Notes: generated from the sequence alone by a model not told the origin. A stretch of DNA of 64,000 nt from Modestobacter sp. VKM Ac-2977 (GCF_026968045.1 NZ_JAPVBQ010000005.1:145516-209515); one strand, 5' to 3'; positions 45,547-53,863 are shown, counted from the stretch's first letter. Program-made: numbers and translations.

Positions 45547-47087
45547 GCGTCCTCCTCGGTTGGCACGTACGTCCGTCGCAGGTCCGGCTTGCGGATCTTG
45601 CCCGTCGCGGTCTTGGGCAGCTCGTCCACGTAGCGGACCTCCTTGGGCACCTTGAACCCGGCGAGCCGTTCTCGCAGCGCGGCGCACAGCGCGTCGGCGT
45701 CCCGGGGGGCCCCGGGCGCGGGGACGACGACGGCCAGGCCGACCTCGCCCCAGTGCGCATCGGGCTTGCCGATGACCGCGACCTCCTGCACCTCGGGCAG
45801 CTCCAGCATCACCGACTCGACCTCGGCCGGGTACACGTTCTCCCCGCCGGAGATGATCATGTCCTTGTAGCGGTCGCGGATGTAGAGGTAGCCGTCCTCG
45901 TCGGTGGAGCCGGCGTCCCCGGAGTGGTACCAGCCGTCGACGATCGCGGCGGCGGTGGCCTCGGGGGCGTTCCAGTACCCGGCCATGACGTTCGGCCCGG
46001 ACAGCACGATCTCGCCGACCTCACCCGGCGGGCACTCGGTCCCGTCCGGCCGGACCACCCGGACGTCGGTGAAGAACTGCGACTTCCCGGCCGACCCGAC
46101 CTTGGTCACCGCGTCCGCGCTGTCCAGCGCCGTGCCGGCCGGGGCCGTCTCGGTCATCCCGTAGGCCTGCTGCACGGTCACCCCGCGGTCCAGCCAGGTG
46201 CGCAGCAGCGGCAGGGGGAGCGGTGCCCCGGCGGCGCCGATGGTGCGCAGCGCCGACAGGTCGAGGGTGCCGAAGTCCGGCTGGCGGCTCAGCGCGTCGA
46301 GCATGGTGGGGACGGCGAAGAACGACGTCACCCGTTGCTCGGCGATGACCGCCAGCGTCGCCGGCGGGTCGAACCCCCGCACCAGCACCACGCAGCCGCC
46401 GCGCAGCAGGGTCGGGTTGAGCGTCCCGTTCAGCCCGCCGATGTGGAACAGCGGAGCGAGGCCGAGGGTCCGCTCGTCGGGGGTGAAGTCGAACCCGAGC
46501 ACCTGGCTCATGCACGACCAGGTCATGTTCCCGTGGGTCAGTACCGCGCCCTTGGGTCGGCCGGTGGTGCCGGAGGTGTACATGATCAGGCAGATGTCGT
46601 CGAGGGTGACCGGCTCGTCGCGATGCACCGGCTCCGCCTCCGCCAGCAGCGCCGCCCAGTCCAGCGAGTCGGCGCCGCCGGCCAGTGGGGGCTCGGCGGC
46701 CACCCAGTGCCGGACGGCGGGCAGGGCGTCCCGCAGGGTGTCCGCCGTCGCCCCCTGCTCGCGGCCGTGCACGACCAGCGAGGCGCCGGAGTGCTCGAGC
46801 ACGTACTGCGCCTCGGGCGGGGTGAGCCGGGCGTTGACCGGCACCCAGATCGCGCCGAGCTGGCCGCACGCGTAGAGCGCCTCCAGTCCGGCCGGGTGGT
46901 TCGCGCCCAACCAGGCGACCCGGTCACCGCGCTGCACGCCGAGCCCGGCCAGCGCGGTGGCGGCCCGTCGCACCCGCAGCGCGAACTCGCCGTGCGTCGT
47001 CGTCGTCCCCTCGAACCAGAGGGCCGGCCTGTGCGGGGAGCTCCGCAGCCGGCGCTCGGGCCAGGAGCCCAGTCCGGCGTTCCTCAT
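45543..47087 (-). CDS. Acyl-CoA synthetase (AMP-forming)
   Basis: A 514-residue ANL-superfamily ligase activating a carboxylic acid to its CoA thioester. The P-loop-like motif IMYTSGTTGRPKGA lies at about 168-181. The later motifs are QQAYGMTETAP, the GWYHSGDAG region, RDRYKDMIISGGENVYPAEVE and the catalytic lysine in KTATGKIRK (about 500). ATG 47087 overlaps the amidohydrolase stop. The substrate is unknown; the neighbours suggest a medium-chain or aromatic acid. Confidence 0.92.
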   Translation of the reverse strand: MRNAGLGSWPERRLRSSPHRPALWFEGTTTTHGEFALRVRRAATALAGLGVQRGDRVAWLGANHPAGLEALYACGQLGAIWVPVNARLTPPEAQYVLEHSGASLVVHGREQGATADTLRDALPAVRHWVAAEPPLAGGADSLDWAALLAEAEPVHRDEPVTLDDICLIMYTSGTTGRPKGAVLTHGNMTWSCMSQVLGFDFTPDERTLGLAPLFHIGGLNGTLNPTLLRGGCVVLVRGFDPPATLAVIAEQRVTSFFAVPTMLDALSRQPDFGTLDLSALRTIGAAGAPLPLPLLRTWLDRGVTVQQAYGMTETAPAGTALDSADAVTKVGSAGKSQFFTDVRVVRPDGTECPPGEVGEIVLSGPNVMAGYWNAPEATAAAIVDGWYHSGDAGSTDEDGYLYIRDRYKDMIISGGENVYPAEVESVMLELPEVQEVAVIGKPDAHWGEVGLAVVVPAPGAPRDADALCAALRERLAGFKVPKEVRYVDELPKTATGKIRKPDLRRTYVPTEEDA

Positions 47088-47956
47088 CGCAGCCCCAGGG
47101 CCACGATCGCGTTCTCCTTCATGATCAGCGGCCGGACCTCGTCCTTGATCTCCAGGGCCGCGAAGTCGCGGATCCAGCGCTCGGGGCGCAGCAGCGGGTA
47201 GTCCGAGCCGAAGAGCACCTTCCGCTTCAGCATCGTGTTCGCGGCGCGGACCAGCTGGGGCGGGAAGTACTTCGGTGACCAGCCGGACAGGTCGATGTAG
47301 ACGTTGGCCTTGTGGGTGGCCACCGAGATCGCGGCGTCCTGCCAGGGCACCGAGGGGTGGGCCATGATGATCGTCAGGCCCGGGAAGTCGGCCGCGACGT
47401 CGTCCAGCAGCATCGGGTCGGAGTAGCGCAGCTTGATCCCGCGCCCGCCGGGCAGCCCGGCGCCGATCCCGGTCTGCCCGGTGTGGAACAGCGCCGGGAT
47501 GCCGAGGCTCTGCAGCTCCTCGTACAGCGGGTACACCGCGCGGTCGTTGGGGAGGAAGTCCTGCAGGCTGGGGTGGAACTTGAACCCCCGCACCCCGTGC
47601 TCCTGCACCAGCCGGCGGGCGGCGCGGATGCCGGCCACCCCGCGTGCCGGGTCGATCGACCCGAACGGGATGAGCACGTCGGGGTGCTGCGCGGCGAGGT
47701 CGGCGATCTCCTCGTTGGACAGCGTCATCTGCCCGGTGGCCGCCTCGGCGTCGACGGTGAAGACGACCGCGGCCATCTTCCTGTCCCGGTAGTCGGCGGC
47801 GATGTCGGGGACGGTCGGGTCGTACGGGTCGCCCTTGAAGTACTGGCTGGCGGCGGCGTTGAGCTCGTCGTCCAGGGCCAGGTGCCCGTGTTGGTCGGCG
47901 TGCACGTGGACGTGCACGTCGATCGCGACCAGCGCGTCCAGGTCCAGCCCGGTCAC
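47084..47956 (-). CDS. Amidohydrolase-family protein (TIM-barrel metal hydrolase/decarboxylase)
   Basis: A 290-residue amidohydrolase-2-type protein. The N-terminal metal site reads VAIDVHVHVHADQHG, an expanded version of the usual D-x-H-x-H. Further landmarks are GFKFHPSLQ (about residue 125), FHTGQTG, IIMAHPSVPW and the C-terminal FGSDYPLLRPERW with the catalytic Asp (about 258). Relatives act as decarboxylases or hydrolases on aromatic and cyclic acids. GTG 47956 overlaps the SDR stop (GTGA). It is encoded in a catabolic operon with SDR, ligase and hydratase. Confidence 0.87.
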   Translation of the reverse strand: MTGLDLDALVAIDVHVHVHADQHGHLALDDELNAAASQYFKGDPYDPTVPDIAADYRDRKMAAVVFTVDAEAATGQMTLSNEEIADLAAQHPDVLIPFGSIDPARGVAGIRAARRLVQEHGVRGFKFHPSLQDFLPNDRAVYPLYEELQSLGIPALFHTGQTGIGAGLPGGRGIKLRYSDPMLLDDVAADFPGLTIIMAHPSVPWQDAAISVATHKANVYIDLSGWSPKYFPPQLVRAANTMLKRKVLFGSDYPLLRPERWIRDFAALEIKDEVRPLIMKENAIVALGLR

Positions 47957-48861
47957 TTCGGGGGCTCCGGCAGCTGCTGGCCCACGGTCTGCTGCGCGGC
48001 GGCGAACTGCCGCGGCCAGACCTCGGCGATGGCGTCGGGTGACCAGCCGGTGCCGTCGGCGAACTCCACGACCACCTCGGTCGGGTGGCTCCACAGCGCC
48101 AACCGGTCGCCACCGATGCCCACCGCCTGCCCGGTGATGCCGCTGGCTGCGTCGGAGGCGAGGAAGGCGACCAGCCCGGCGGCGTCGGCGGGGGAGCCGA
48201 AGCCCAGCTCCTGGCGGGCGAAGGCCGGCAGCGGGTCGCCGGCGGCGAGCGCGTCGACGTAGGGCTTGAGGAAGGGCACCGTCTCGGTCATCGCGGTGGC
48301 GGCGACCGGGACGACGGCGTTGACGGTGATCTCGGCCCGGGCCAGCTCCATCGCCCAGGTGCGCACCATCCCGACGATCCCGGCCTTGGCGGCGGCGTAG
48401 TTGGTCTGGCCGAAGTTGCCGACCTGGCCGGTGGGGGAGCCGATGCAGATGACCCGGCCGCCCTCGCCCTGCTCGCGCATCCGGACCGCGGCGGCGCGGG
48501 TGCAGGTGAAGGTGCCGCGCAGGTGGGTGGTGAGCACGGCGTCGAACTGCTCGTCGGTCATCTTCCACAGCGTCGTGTCGCGCAGGATGCCGGCGTTGTT
48601 GACCAGCACGTCGAGCCGGCCGAACTCGCCCACCGCCCGGTCGACCAGCGCCTGGGCGGCCTCGCTGCTGCCGACCGCGACGACCTCGGCGACGGCGGTG
48701 CCCCCGGCGTCGGTGATCGACTGCACGGCGGCCGCGGCGACGTCGGGGTCGACGTCGTTGACGACGACGGCGGCCCCGCAGCGGGCGAGTTCGGTGGCGT
48801 AGGCGAGGCCGAGGCCCCGTCCGGATCCGGTGACGACGGCGACCTTGCCGGTCAGGTCCAC
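47953..48861 (-). CDS. Short-chain dehydrogenase/reductase
   Basis: A 302-residue SDR, similar to the dehydrogenase part of multifunctional beta-oxidation enzymes. The cofactor motif is VTGSGRGLGLAYA and the NNAG motif is present (about residue 90). The active site has serine in CIGSPTG and YAAAK (about 155), and a further tail of about 50 residues follows the core. It would oxidise a 3-hydroxyacyl-CoA or similar alcohol. GTG 48861 has AAGGAG 6 nt upstream. It is the first gene of the leftward operon and diverges from the MarR gene by 77 bp. Confidence 0.9.
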   Translation of the reverse strand: MDLTGKVAVVTGSGRGLGLAYATELARCGAAVVVNDVDPDVAAAAVQSITDAGGTAVAEVVAVGSSEAAQALVDRAVGEFGRLDVLVNNAGILRDTTLWKMTDEQFDAVLTTHLRGTFTCTRAAAVRMREQGEGGRVICIGSPTGQVGNFGQTNYAAAKAGIVGMVRTWAMELARAEITVNAVVPVAATAMTETVPFLKPYVDALAAGDPLPAFARQELGFGSPADAAGLVAFLASDAASGITGQAVGIGGDRLALWSHPTEVVVEFADGTGWSPDAIAEVWPRQFAAAQQTVGQQLPEPPK

Positions 48862-48938
48862 GAGAGCTCCTTCGATCGGGACGGGCCAGCGCGGACGCTA
48901 GGGCGCGATGTTGGATGATGTCAACGAATGGAGGTCCC

Positions 48939-49400
48939 ATGGACATCGAGCTCGATCGACCCGGACTGACCGACGACGTCGGGTTCCTGCTCTCCCGGGC
49001 CAGTGGCCGGCTGGTGCGGGCCAGCAACGCCGTGCTCGCCGGCCACGGGCTGCGGGTCCGCCCCTGGTCGGTGCTGGTGCTGGCGTGCGACGCGGCCGAG
49101 GGGGTCTCCCAGCGGGAGCTGGCCGACGTGCTCGGGCTCGACCCCAGCCAGATCGTCCTGCTCGTCGACGAGCTGACCGCGGCCGGGCTGGTGGAGCGGC
49201 GGCCGTCTCCGGCCGACCGCCGGAACAAGCTGGTCCTCGGCACCGCAGCCGGGCAGGCCGTCCGGACGGCGGCGGCCCGGGACGTCGAGCTCGCCCTCGC
49301 CGGCGAGCTCACCGACTTCTCCGCCGGGGAGCGTCAACTGCTGCAGGAGCTGCTGACCCGCTTGGTGTTCGGCGGCGGATCGGCGGCCGGCCGCGGCTGA
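48939..49400 (+). CDS. MarR-family transcriptional regulator
   Basis: A 153-residue winged-helix regulator. The recognition region reads SQRELADVLGLDPSQIVLLVDELTAAGLVERR (about residues 53-84), followed by the DRRNKLV wing typical of MarR. ATG 48939 has GGAGG 5 nt upstream. It lies between the divergent SDR operon and the lipoprotein gene, with related GTCAACG/TTGAC words on both sides. It probably represses both and responds to an aromatic acid or CoA ester, as many MarR proteins do; this is inference. Confidence 0.9.
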   Translation: MDIELDRPGLTDDVGFLLSRASGRLVRASNAVLAGHGLRVRPWSVLVLACDAAEGVSQRELADVLGLDPSQIVLLVDELTAAGLVERRPSPADRRNKLVLGTAAGQAVRTAAARDVELALAGELTDFSAGERQLLQELLTRLVFGGGSAAGRG

Positions 49401-49455
49401 CCGCGGCCGCGACGGAGGGGCTGGCCGTCGACGGGTGTGACGTGCATCATGACCA

Positions 49456-49472
49456 ACGTCAATCGTTGACGT
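49456..49472. promoter_or_regulatory. MarR-type operator palindrome
   Basis: ACGTCAA-TCG-TTGACGT is a perfect 7-bp inverted repeat with a 3-nt spacer, 28 bp before the lipoprotein start. A possible -10 (TATCTC, 49480-49485) lies just downstream, so the palindrome would cover the -35 region. A related half-site, GTCAACG, occurs at 48920-48926 in the MarR/SDR intergenic region. Confidence 0.6.
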
Positions 49473-49500
49473 CGTCATGTATCTCATTGGGGAGAGTGCG

Positions 49501-50478
49501 ATGGTCCGGAAGTCGGTCCCTGTCCTGGTCTCGGTCCTGCTGGCGCTCTCCGCCTGCGGAGGGGAGTCCGAAGAGACGCCGGATGCCGCGTCGGGCTCGT
49601 CCGGGGACCTGCGGGAGGTCTCGGTCGGGATGCTGCCGATCATGCCGACCGCTGCCCTGTACGCGGGCATCGAGCAGGGGTTCTTCGAAGACCGCGGACT
49701 CCAGGTGGTCGTGGAGACCGGTCAGGGTGGGGCGGCGTTGTTGCCGGCCGTCCTCTCCGGTGACCTCGAGTTCGCCACCAGCAACCCGGTCTCCCTGCTG
49801 CAGGCACGGGGGCGCGGGCTGGACGTGGAGGTGGTCGCCCACTGGACCTCCGCGCTGTCGTCGGGGGACGCCGACGTCAACGCCGTCGTCGCCGCGCCGG
49901 ACTCCGGGATCGACTCGGCCGCGGACCTGGAGGGCAAGCAGGTGGCCGTGAACACGCTCAACGGCATGGGCGGACTGACCATCCGCGAGGCCGTCCGTCA
50001 GGACGGGGGCGACCCGGACGCCGTGTCCTTCCTCGAGCTCGGCTTCCCGGACATGCCCGCCGCACTGGCGGCCGGCAACGTCGACGCGGTCTGGGTGCCC
50101 GAGCCCTTCCTGAGCAGCCTGCAGGCCGAGGGGAACACCGTGGTCACCCACCCGAGCCTGGAGTCGGTCGCGGGGCACCCCACCCAGCTGTTCTTCACCT
50201 CCGGGCAGCTCGCCGAGTCCGACCCGGAGCTGGTCGCGGACATGACCGCGGCGCTGGAGGAGACCCTCGCCTACGCCGAGGAGAACCCCGACGCGGTCAA
50301 GGCCCAGATCCCCCAGGTGCTGCCGCAGTTGCCGGCGGAGGTGGCGCAGAGCGTGCGGCTGGAGGAGTTCGGCACCGACCTGCGCCGTGCGCAGCTCGAG
50401 GAGCTGGGCCGGCTGATGGAGGAGGACGGCCTGATCGAGGAGCCGGCGGACCTGGACGGGCTCCTCCCCGAGGAGTGA
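49501..50478 (+). CDS. Orphan ABC solute-binding lipoprotein (NMT1/SsuA type)
   Basis: A 325-residue binding lipoprotein. The signal peptide ends in lipobox LSAC (about residues 15-18). The domain is of the NMT1/TauA/SsuA kind (GMLPIMPTAALYAGIEQGFFEDRGL, then DVDAVWVPEPFLSS). The family binds nitrogen- or sulfur-containing organics, pyrimidine precursors or aromatic acids. No permease or ATPase gene lies nearby, so it must use partners elsewhere or act as a sensor. ATG 49501 has GGGGAG 6 nt upstream. A perfect operator-like palindrome lies in front, and the Rieske oxygenase gene follows. Confidence 0.87.
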   Translation: MVRKSVPVLVSVLLALSACGGESEETPDAASGSSGDLREVSVGMLPIMPTAALYAGIEQGFFEDRGLQVVVETGQGGAALLPAVLSGDLEFATSNPVSLLQARGRGLDVEVVAHWTSALSSGDADVNAVVAAPDSGIDSAADLEGKQVAVNTLNGMGGLTIREAVRQDGGDPDAVSFLELGFPDMPAALAAGNVDAVWVPEPFLSSLQAEGNTVVTHPSLESVAGHPTQLFFTSGQLAESDPELVADMTAALEETLAYAEENPDAVKAQIPQVLPQLPAEVAQSVRLEEFGTDLRRAQLEELGRLMEEDGLIEEPADLDGLLPEE

Positions 50479-50500
50479 GGCGGCCCCGGAGCTGCGGAGC

Positions 50501-50525
50501 GGGGCTTCCGTCACGCGGAAGCCCC
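50501..50525 (+). terminator. Hairpin terminator after orphan lipoprotein gene
   Basis: GGGGCTTCCG-TCACG-CGGAAGCCCC, a perfect 10-bp stem 22 nt after the stop codon. It separates the lipoprotein from the oxygenase operon. Confidence 0.7.
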
Positions 50526-50533
50526 ATGGTCGA

Positions 50534-50554
50534 GGTGACGTGATGGGCGTCACC
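50534..50554. promoter_or_regulatory. Inverted repeat upstream of Rieske oxygenase gene
   Basis: GGTGACG-TGATGGG-CGTCACC is a perfect 7-bp inverted repeat 39 bp before the oxygenase ATG. It is a candidate operator for the IclR-type regulator at the end of the same operon. Confidence 0.45.
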
Positions 50555-50593
50555 GTGGAGACGTCGAAGAGGACACCAGCGGGAGGAACACCC

Positions 50594-51703
50594 ATGACGT
50601 CGATCGTCCGCAACCAGTGGTACGTGGCCGCCTACGGCCGCGAGGTCGGCCGCGAGCTCTTCAGCCGCACGATCTGCGGGGAGTCGATCCTCTTCTGGCG
50701 GACCGAGGCCGGCGAGGTCACCGCGATGAGCGACCGCTGCGTGCACCGCCGGTTCCCGCTCTCCCAGGCGCCCAGCCACCTGGTCGGCGACACCGTCGTC
50801 TGCGGTTACCACGGCTTCACCTACGGCGCCGACGGCGGCTGCGTGGCGGTGCCCGGCCAGACCCGGGTGCCACGCACCGCCCGGCTCAAGACCTACCCGG
50901 TCTTCGAGCAGGACAGCTTCGTCTGGGTGTTCATCGGCGATGCCGAGAAGGCCGAGGCCACGGCGATCCCGCGCGCACCGTGGCTCGCCCAGGACGGCTG
51001 GACGACGGTCAGCGGCATGGAGCCGCTCGCCGCGCGGGCCAGCCTGCTCGTGGACAACCTGATGGACCTGTCCCACGAGACGTACCTGCACGGCGGGTAC
51101 ATCGGGACGCCGGAGGTGGCGAACACCCCGATCACCACCGAGGTCGACGACGCCGCGGGGGTCGTCTACGTCAGCCGGCACATGGCCGACGCCGAGTGCC
51201 CGCCGTTCTACGCGAAGAGCACCGGCATCACCGGCCGGATCACCCGCTGGCAGGACATCGAGTTCACCCCGCCCTGCCTGTACAAGCTGCACAGCCGGAT
51301 CGCCCCGGTCGGGGTGCTGCCCGACGACGACGGCACCGACCCGGACGCCTTCCACGTCGAGGTCGTCTACGCGATCACCCCGGAGACGGAGTCCACCACG
51401 CACGACTTCTGGGCCGTCGCCCGCGACTTCGCCCTCGACGACGAGGGGGTCTCGGACTTCCTGCGGGAGAGCAACCGCACCGTCGTCCTGCAGGACGTCG
51501 TCGCCCTCGACGTGCTGGAGAAGGTGCTCACCGGCGAGCCGGACGGCTACCAGGAGCTCTCCATCAACATCGACACCGGTGGCCTGGCCGCCCGGCGGAT
51601 CATCGCCCGGCTGGCGGCCGAGGGCACCGGCGAGGCCGCCCCGGCCGCCCCGCCGGCCCGCACCCCCGCCGGTGTGCGCAGCCCCGCGGCGGCCACCCGG
51701 TGA
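50594..51703 (+). CDS. Rieske non-heme iron oxygenase, VanA-like
   Basis: A 369-residue oxygenase component of an aromatic demethylase/hydroxylase system. The Rieske [2Fe-2S] ligands are CVHRRF (about residue 47) and CGYHGF (about 68). The mononuclear iron site begins DNLMDLSHETYLHGG (about 150-164), with two His and a nearby Asp. The closest well-known group is the vanillate O-demethylase oxygenase (VanA) and related ring-hydroxylating enzymes; the substrate is not proven. GGGAGGA precedes ATG 50594. It works with the reductase at 52109-53086. Its stop overlaps a small gene of unknown function (GTGA). Confidence 0.92.
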   Translation: MTSIVRNQWYVAAYGREVGRELFSRTICGESILFWRTEAGEVTAMSDRCVHRRFPLSQAPSHLVGDTVVCGYHGFTYGADGGCVAVPGQTRVPRTARLKTYPVFEQDSFVWVFIGDAEKAEATAIPRAPWLAQDGWTTVSGMEPLAARASLLVDNLMDLSHETYLHGGYIGTPEVANTPITTEVDDAAGVVYVSRHMADAECPPFYAKSTGITGRITRWQDIEFTPPCLYKLHSRIAPVGVLPDDDGTDPDAFHVEVVYAITPETESTTHDFWAVARDFALDDEGVSDFLRESNRTVVLQDVVALDVLEKVLTGEPDGYQELSINIDTGGLAARRIIARLAAEGTGEAAPAAPPARTPAGVRSPAAATR

Positions 51704-52014
51704 CCGTCCCCGAGCCCCGGGACGGGTCCGAGCCCGGGCTGACGCTGCCCGCGCCGCGCCAGGTGCTCGAGGGCGAGCGGGTGCTGCGGGTCAACTGGCT
51801 GCCCGGCTCCGACCGGCTGCGCGGCCTGTGCCACTGCGGCGCCGAGGCCGAGGCGTCGGACCCGGTGGAGATGTGGGAGTGGCTGCTGGCCCACCCCGAC
51901 CACCCGGCCGGTGGACCGGTCGAGCCCCCGGCGGCGGGCCCGCTGCCCACCCCACCCGCCCACCTGGTGACCGACCCGCTTGTGATCATCCGCCGGGTAC
52001 CGGTCCCCGCCTGA
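51700..52014 (+). CDS. Small unknown protein with Cys-x-Cys motif
   Basis: A 104-residue protein starting at GTG 51700, overlapping the oxygenase stop (GTGA). The N- and C-termini are Pro-rich. The centre (about residues 42-70) holds GLCHCGAEAEASDPVEMWEWLLAHPDH, a Cys-x-Cys pair followed by an acidic, Trp-rich helix. I do not recognise the family. Position and coupling suggest an accessory or electron-transfer subunit of the oxygenase, or a small zinc protein. Its TGA stop begins repeat copy 2. Confidence 0.7.
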   Translation: MTVPEPRDGSEPGLTLPAPRQVLEGERVLRVNWLPGSDRLRGLCHCGAEAEASDPVEMWEWLLAHPDHPAGGPVEPPAAGPLPTPPAHLVTDPLVIIRRVPVPA

Positions 52015-52072
52015 AGGAGGACCCCGTCCTCCTCACCCCGCGCATGCACGGGGCGAGCCTCGGGACGGGGCC
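52012..52072 (+). repeat. Dispersed structured repeat, copy 2
   Basis: A 61-nt element beginning at the TGA of the preceding gene. The first 22 nt form a perfect hairpin, AGGAGGAC-CCC-GTCCTCCT (52015-52033). A second small stem CCCCG/CGGGG follows, and the end GACGGGGCC can pair with the GACCCCGTC near the start. It lies between the Cys-x-Cys protein gene and the reductase gene. Confidence 0.85.
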
Positions 52073-52108
52073 GGGGGCCCTGGCGGTGCGATCGTGATGA
52101 GGAGAGCA

Positions 52109-53086
52109 GTGCACAGCACGCATGACGAGGTCGACCTGCGGCTGCAGGTGGCCCGGCGGACGACGGGCGCCGAGGGCGTCGTCGTCCTGGAGCTGCGCGA
52201 CCCGACCGGGGCCGACCTGCCGGCCTGGTCGCCCGGCGCGCACATCGACCTGCTGCTGCCCGGCGGGCTGACCCGGCAGTACTCGCTGTGCGGCGACCCG
52301 CACGACCGGGCGGTCTGGCAGATCGGCGTGCTCCGCGAGCCGGAGGGCCGGGGTGGGTCGGCCCTCGTGCACGACCAGGTGCAGGAGGGCGCGGAGATCG
52401 ACGTCCGTGGGCCGCGGAACCACTTCGAGCTGGTGCCCGCCGCGCGGTACGTCTTCATCGCCGGCGGCATCGGCATCACCCCGATCCTGCCGATGGCGGC
52501 CGCCGCCGAGGAGGCCGGCGCCACCTGGGAGTTCCACTACGGCGGGCGCACCCGCACGTCGATGGCCTTCCTCGAGGCGCTGGAGGCCCTGGAGGAGAAG
52601 ACCGGGCACGGTCTGCGGGTCACGCTGCACCCGCAGGACGAGGTGGGGCTGATCGACCTCGACCGCATCCTGGGCACCCCGCAGCCGGACACGAGGGTGT
52701 ACTGCTGCGGCCCCGAGCCGCTGCTGGCCGCGGTGGAACAGCGCTGCGCCGACTGGCCGCCCGGGGCGCTGCACGTGGAACGATTCGCCCCCAAGGAGCA
52801 GGGCGAGCGGGTGCTCAGCGGCGACTTCGACGTCGAGCTGACGCTGTCGGGCGCGACGCTGACCGTCCCGCCGGACAAGTCGATCCTGCAGGTGGTCGAG
52901 GAGGCGGGCATCCCGGTCCTGTCCTCCTGCCAGGAGGGGACGTGCGGCACGTGCGAGACCGGAGTGCTGGAGGGGACCGTCGACCACCGCGACTCGCTGC
53001 TGACCCCCGAGGAGCAGGCGGCGAACGACACGATGTTCATCTGCGTCTCCCGAGCCGCGTGTCCGAAGCTCGTCCTGGAGCTCTGA
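52109..53086 (+). CDS. VanB/phthalate-dioxygenase-reductase-type oxidoreductase
   Basis: A 325-residue reductase passing electrons from NAD(P)H to the Rieske oxygenase. The N-terminal flavin domain carries RQYSLCGDP (about residue 53), the nucleotide domain GGIGITPIL (about 119), and the C-terminal plant-type [2Fe-2S] domain has CxxxxCxxC in SSCQEGTCGTCETG (about 272-280) plus a fourth Cys in FICVSRA (about 310). This flavin-NAD-ferredoxin order is that of VanB. I chose GTG 52109 because AGGAG lies 5 nt upstream; GTG 52094 and ATG 52097 are alternatives in or near the frame. It is separated from the oxygenase by the small gene and repeat copy 2. Confidence 0.92.
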   Translation: MHSTHDEVDLRLQVARRTTGAEGVVVLELRDPTGADLPAWSPGAHIDLLLPGGLTRQYSLCGDPHDRAVWQIGVLREPEGRGGSALVHDQVQEGAEIDVRGPRNHFELVPAARYVFIAGGIGITPILPMAAAAEEAGATWEFHYGGRTRTSMAFLEALEALEEKTGHGLRVTLHPQDEVGLIDLDRILGTPQPDTRVYCCGPEPLLAAVEQRCADWPPGALHVERFAPKEQGERVLSGDFDVELTLSGATLTVPPDKSILQVVEEAGIPVLSSCQEGTCGTCETGVLEGTVDHRDSLLTPEEQAANDTMFICVSRAACPKLVLEL

Positions 53087-53146
53087 GCCCGCCCGGCCCC
53101 CCCGGGGTCGGCGGCGCGGAGGACGGCGGGCAGCAAACTGCTGGCC

Positions 53147-53863
53147 GTGCTGGACGCCTTCACCCGGGACCGGCGCGCGCTGACGCTCTCCGAGATCGCC
53201 CGGGCCACCGACGTCCCGCTGTCCACCGCGCACCGGCTGATCGCCGAGCTGTGCAGCTGGGGCGGGCTCGAGCGGGATCCCGACGGCCGGTACCGGGTCG
53301 GGCTGCGGCTGTGGGAGCTGGGCGCGCTGGCCCCGCGTGGCCTGGGCCTGCGGGAGGCGGCGCTGCCGTTCATGGAGGACCTCTACGAGGTGACCCACGA
53401 GAACGTCCAGCTGGCGGTGCGGGACGGCGTCGAGGTGGTGTTCGTCGAGCGCTTCGCCTCCCGGGACGCGGTCGCGGTCTACACCGAGGTCGGCGGCCGG
53501 TTCGCGCTCCCGCCCACCGGGGTCGGGCTGGTGCTGCTCGCCCACGCCCCGATCGCGGTGCAGGAGCAGGTGCTGGCCGCGCCGCTGCGCCGGTACACCG
53601 CGCAGACGATCACCGACCCGGTGCAGCTGCGCCGGGTGCTGGCCGAGGTCCGCCGGGCCGGGGTGGCGGTCAGCGACCGGCAGGTCACCGACGACGCGGT
53701 CTCGGTGGCCGCCCCGATCTCCGCCCGCGGCGAGGTGGTCGCGGCGCTGTCGATCGTGGTGCGGGGCAGCTCCCCGGCCGCCGTCCGGCCGATGGCGCCC
53801 GGCGTCCGGGCCGCCGCCCGGGCAATCAGCCGCACCCTGGCCGGAGGCCCGGCCGAGGCTTGA
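53147..53863 (+). CDS. IclR-family transcriptional regulator
   Basis: A 238-residue IclR regulator. The helix-turn-helix reads LTLSEIARATDVPLSTAHRLIAEL (about residues 13-36), followed by the effector-binding GAF-like domain (about 70-235; PPTGVGLVLLAHAP, RGEVVAALSIV). The start is unclear. The family N-terminus (SKLLAVLDAF) runs upstream of GTG 53147, but the only candidate starts there are CTG codons (53138, 53141), back to the in-frame stop of the reductase gene. GGAGG at 53118 lies upstream. It probably controls the oxygenase-reductase genes in response to an aromatic substrate. Confidence 0.88.
   Translation: MLDAFTRDRRALTLSEIARATDVPLSTAHRLIAELCSWGGLERDPDGRYRVGLRLWELGALAPRGLGLREAALPFMEDLYEVTHENVQLAVRDGVEVVFVERFASRDAVAVYTEVGGRFALPPTGVGLVLLAHAPIAVQEQVLAAPLRRYTAQTITDPVQLRRVLAEVRRAGVAVSDRQVTDDAVSVAAPISARGEVVAALSIVVRGSSPAAVRPMAPGVRAAARAISRTLAGGPAEA

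Noticed and set aside
52012..52072. Repeat translated as a conserved peptide (KEDPVLLTPR...)
   Set aside because: The peptide-level similarity follows from nucleotide identity, the frame is not the gene frame, and copy 3 has a 2-nt length change.
53084..53863. Read-through of the reductase TGA into the in-frame IclR gene as a fusion protein
   Set aside because: No SECIS-like or recoding signal is visible, and both proteins are complete families on their own; a separate start is simpler.
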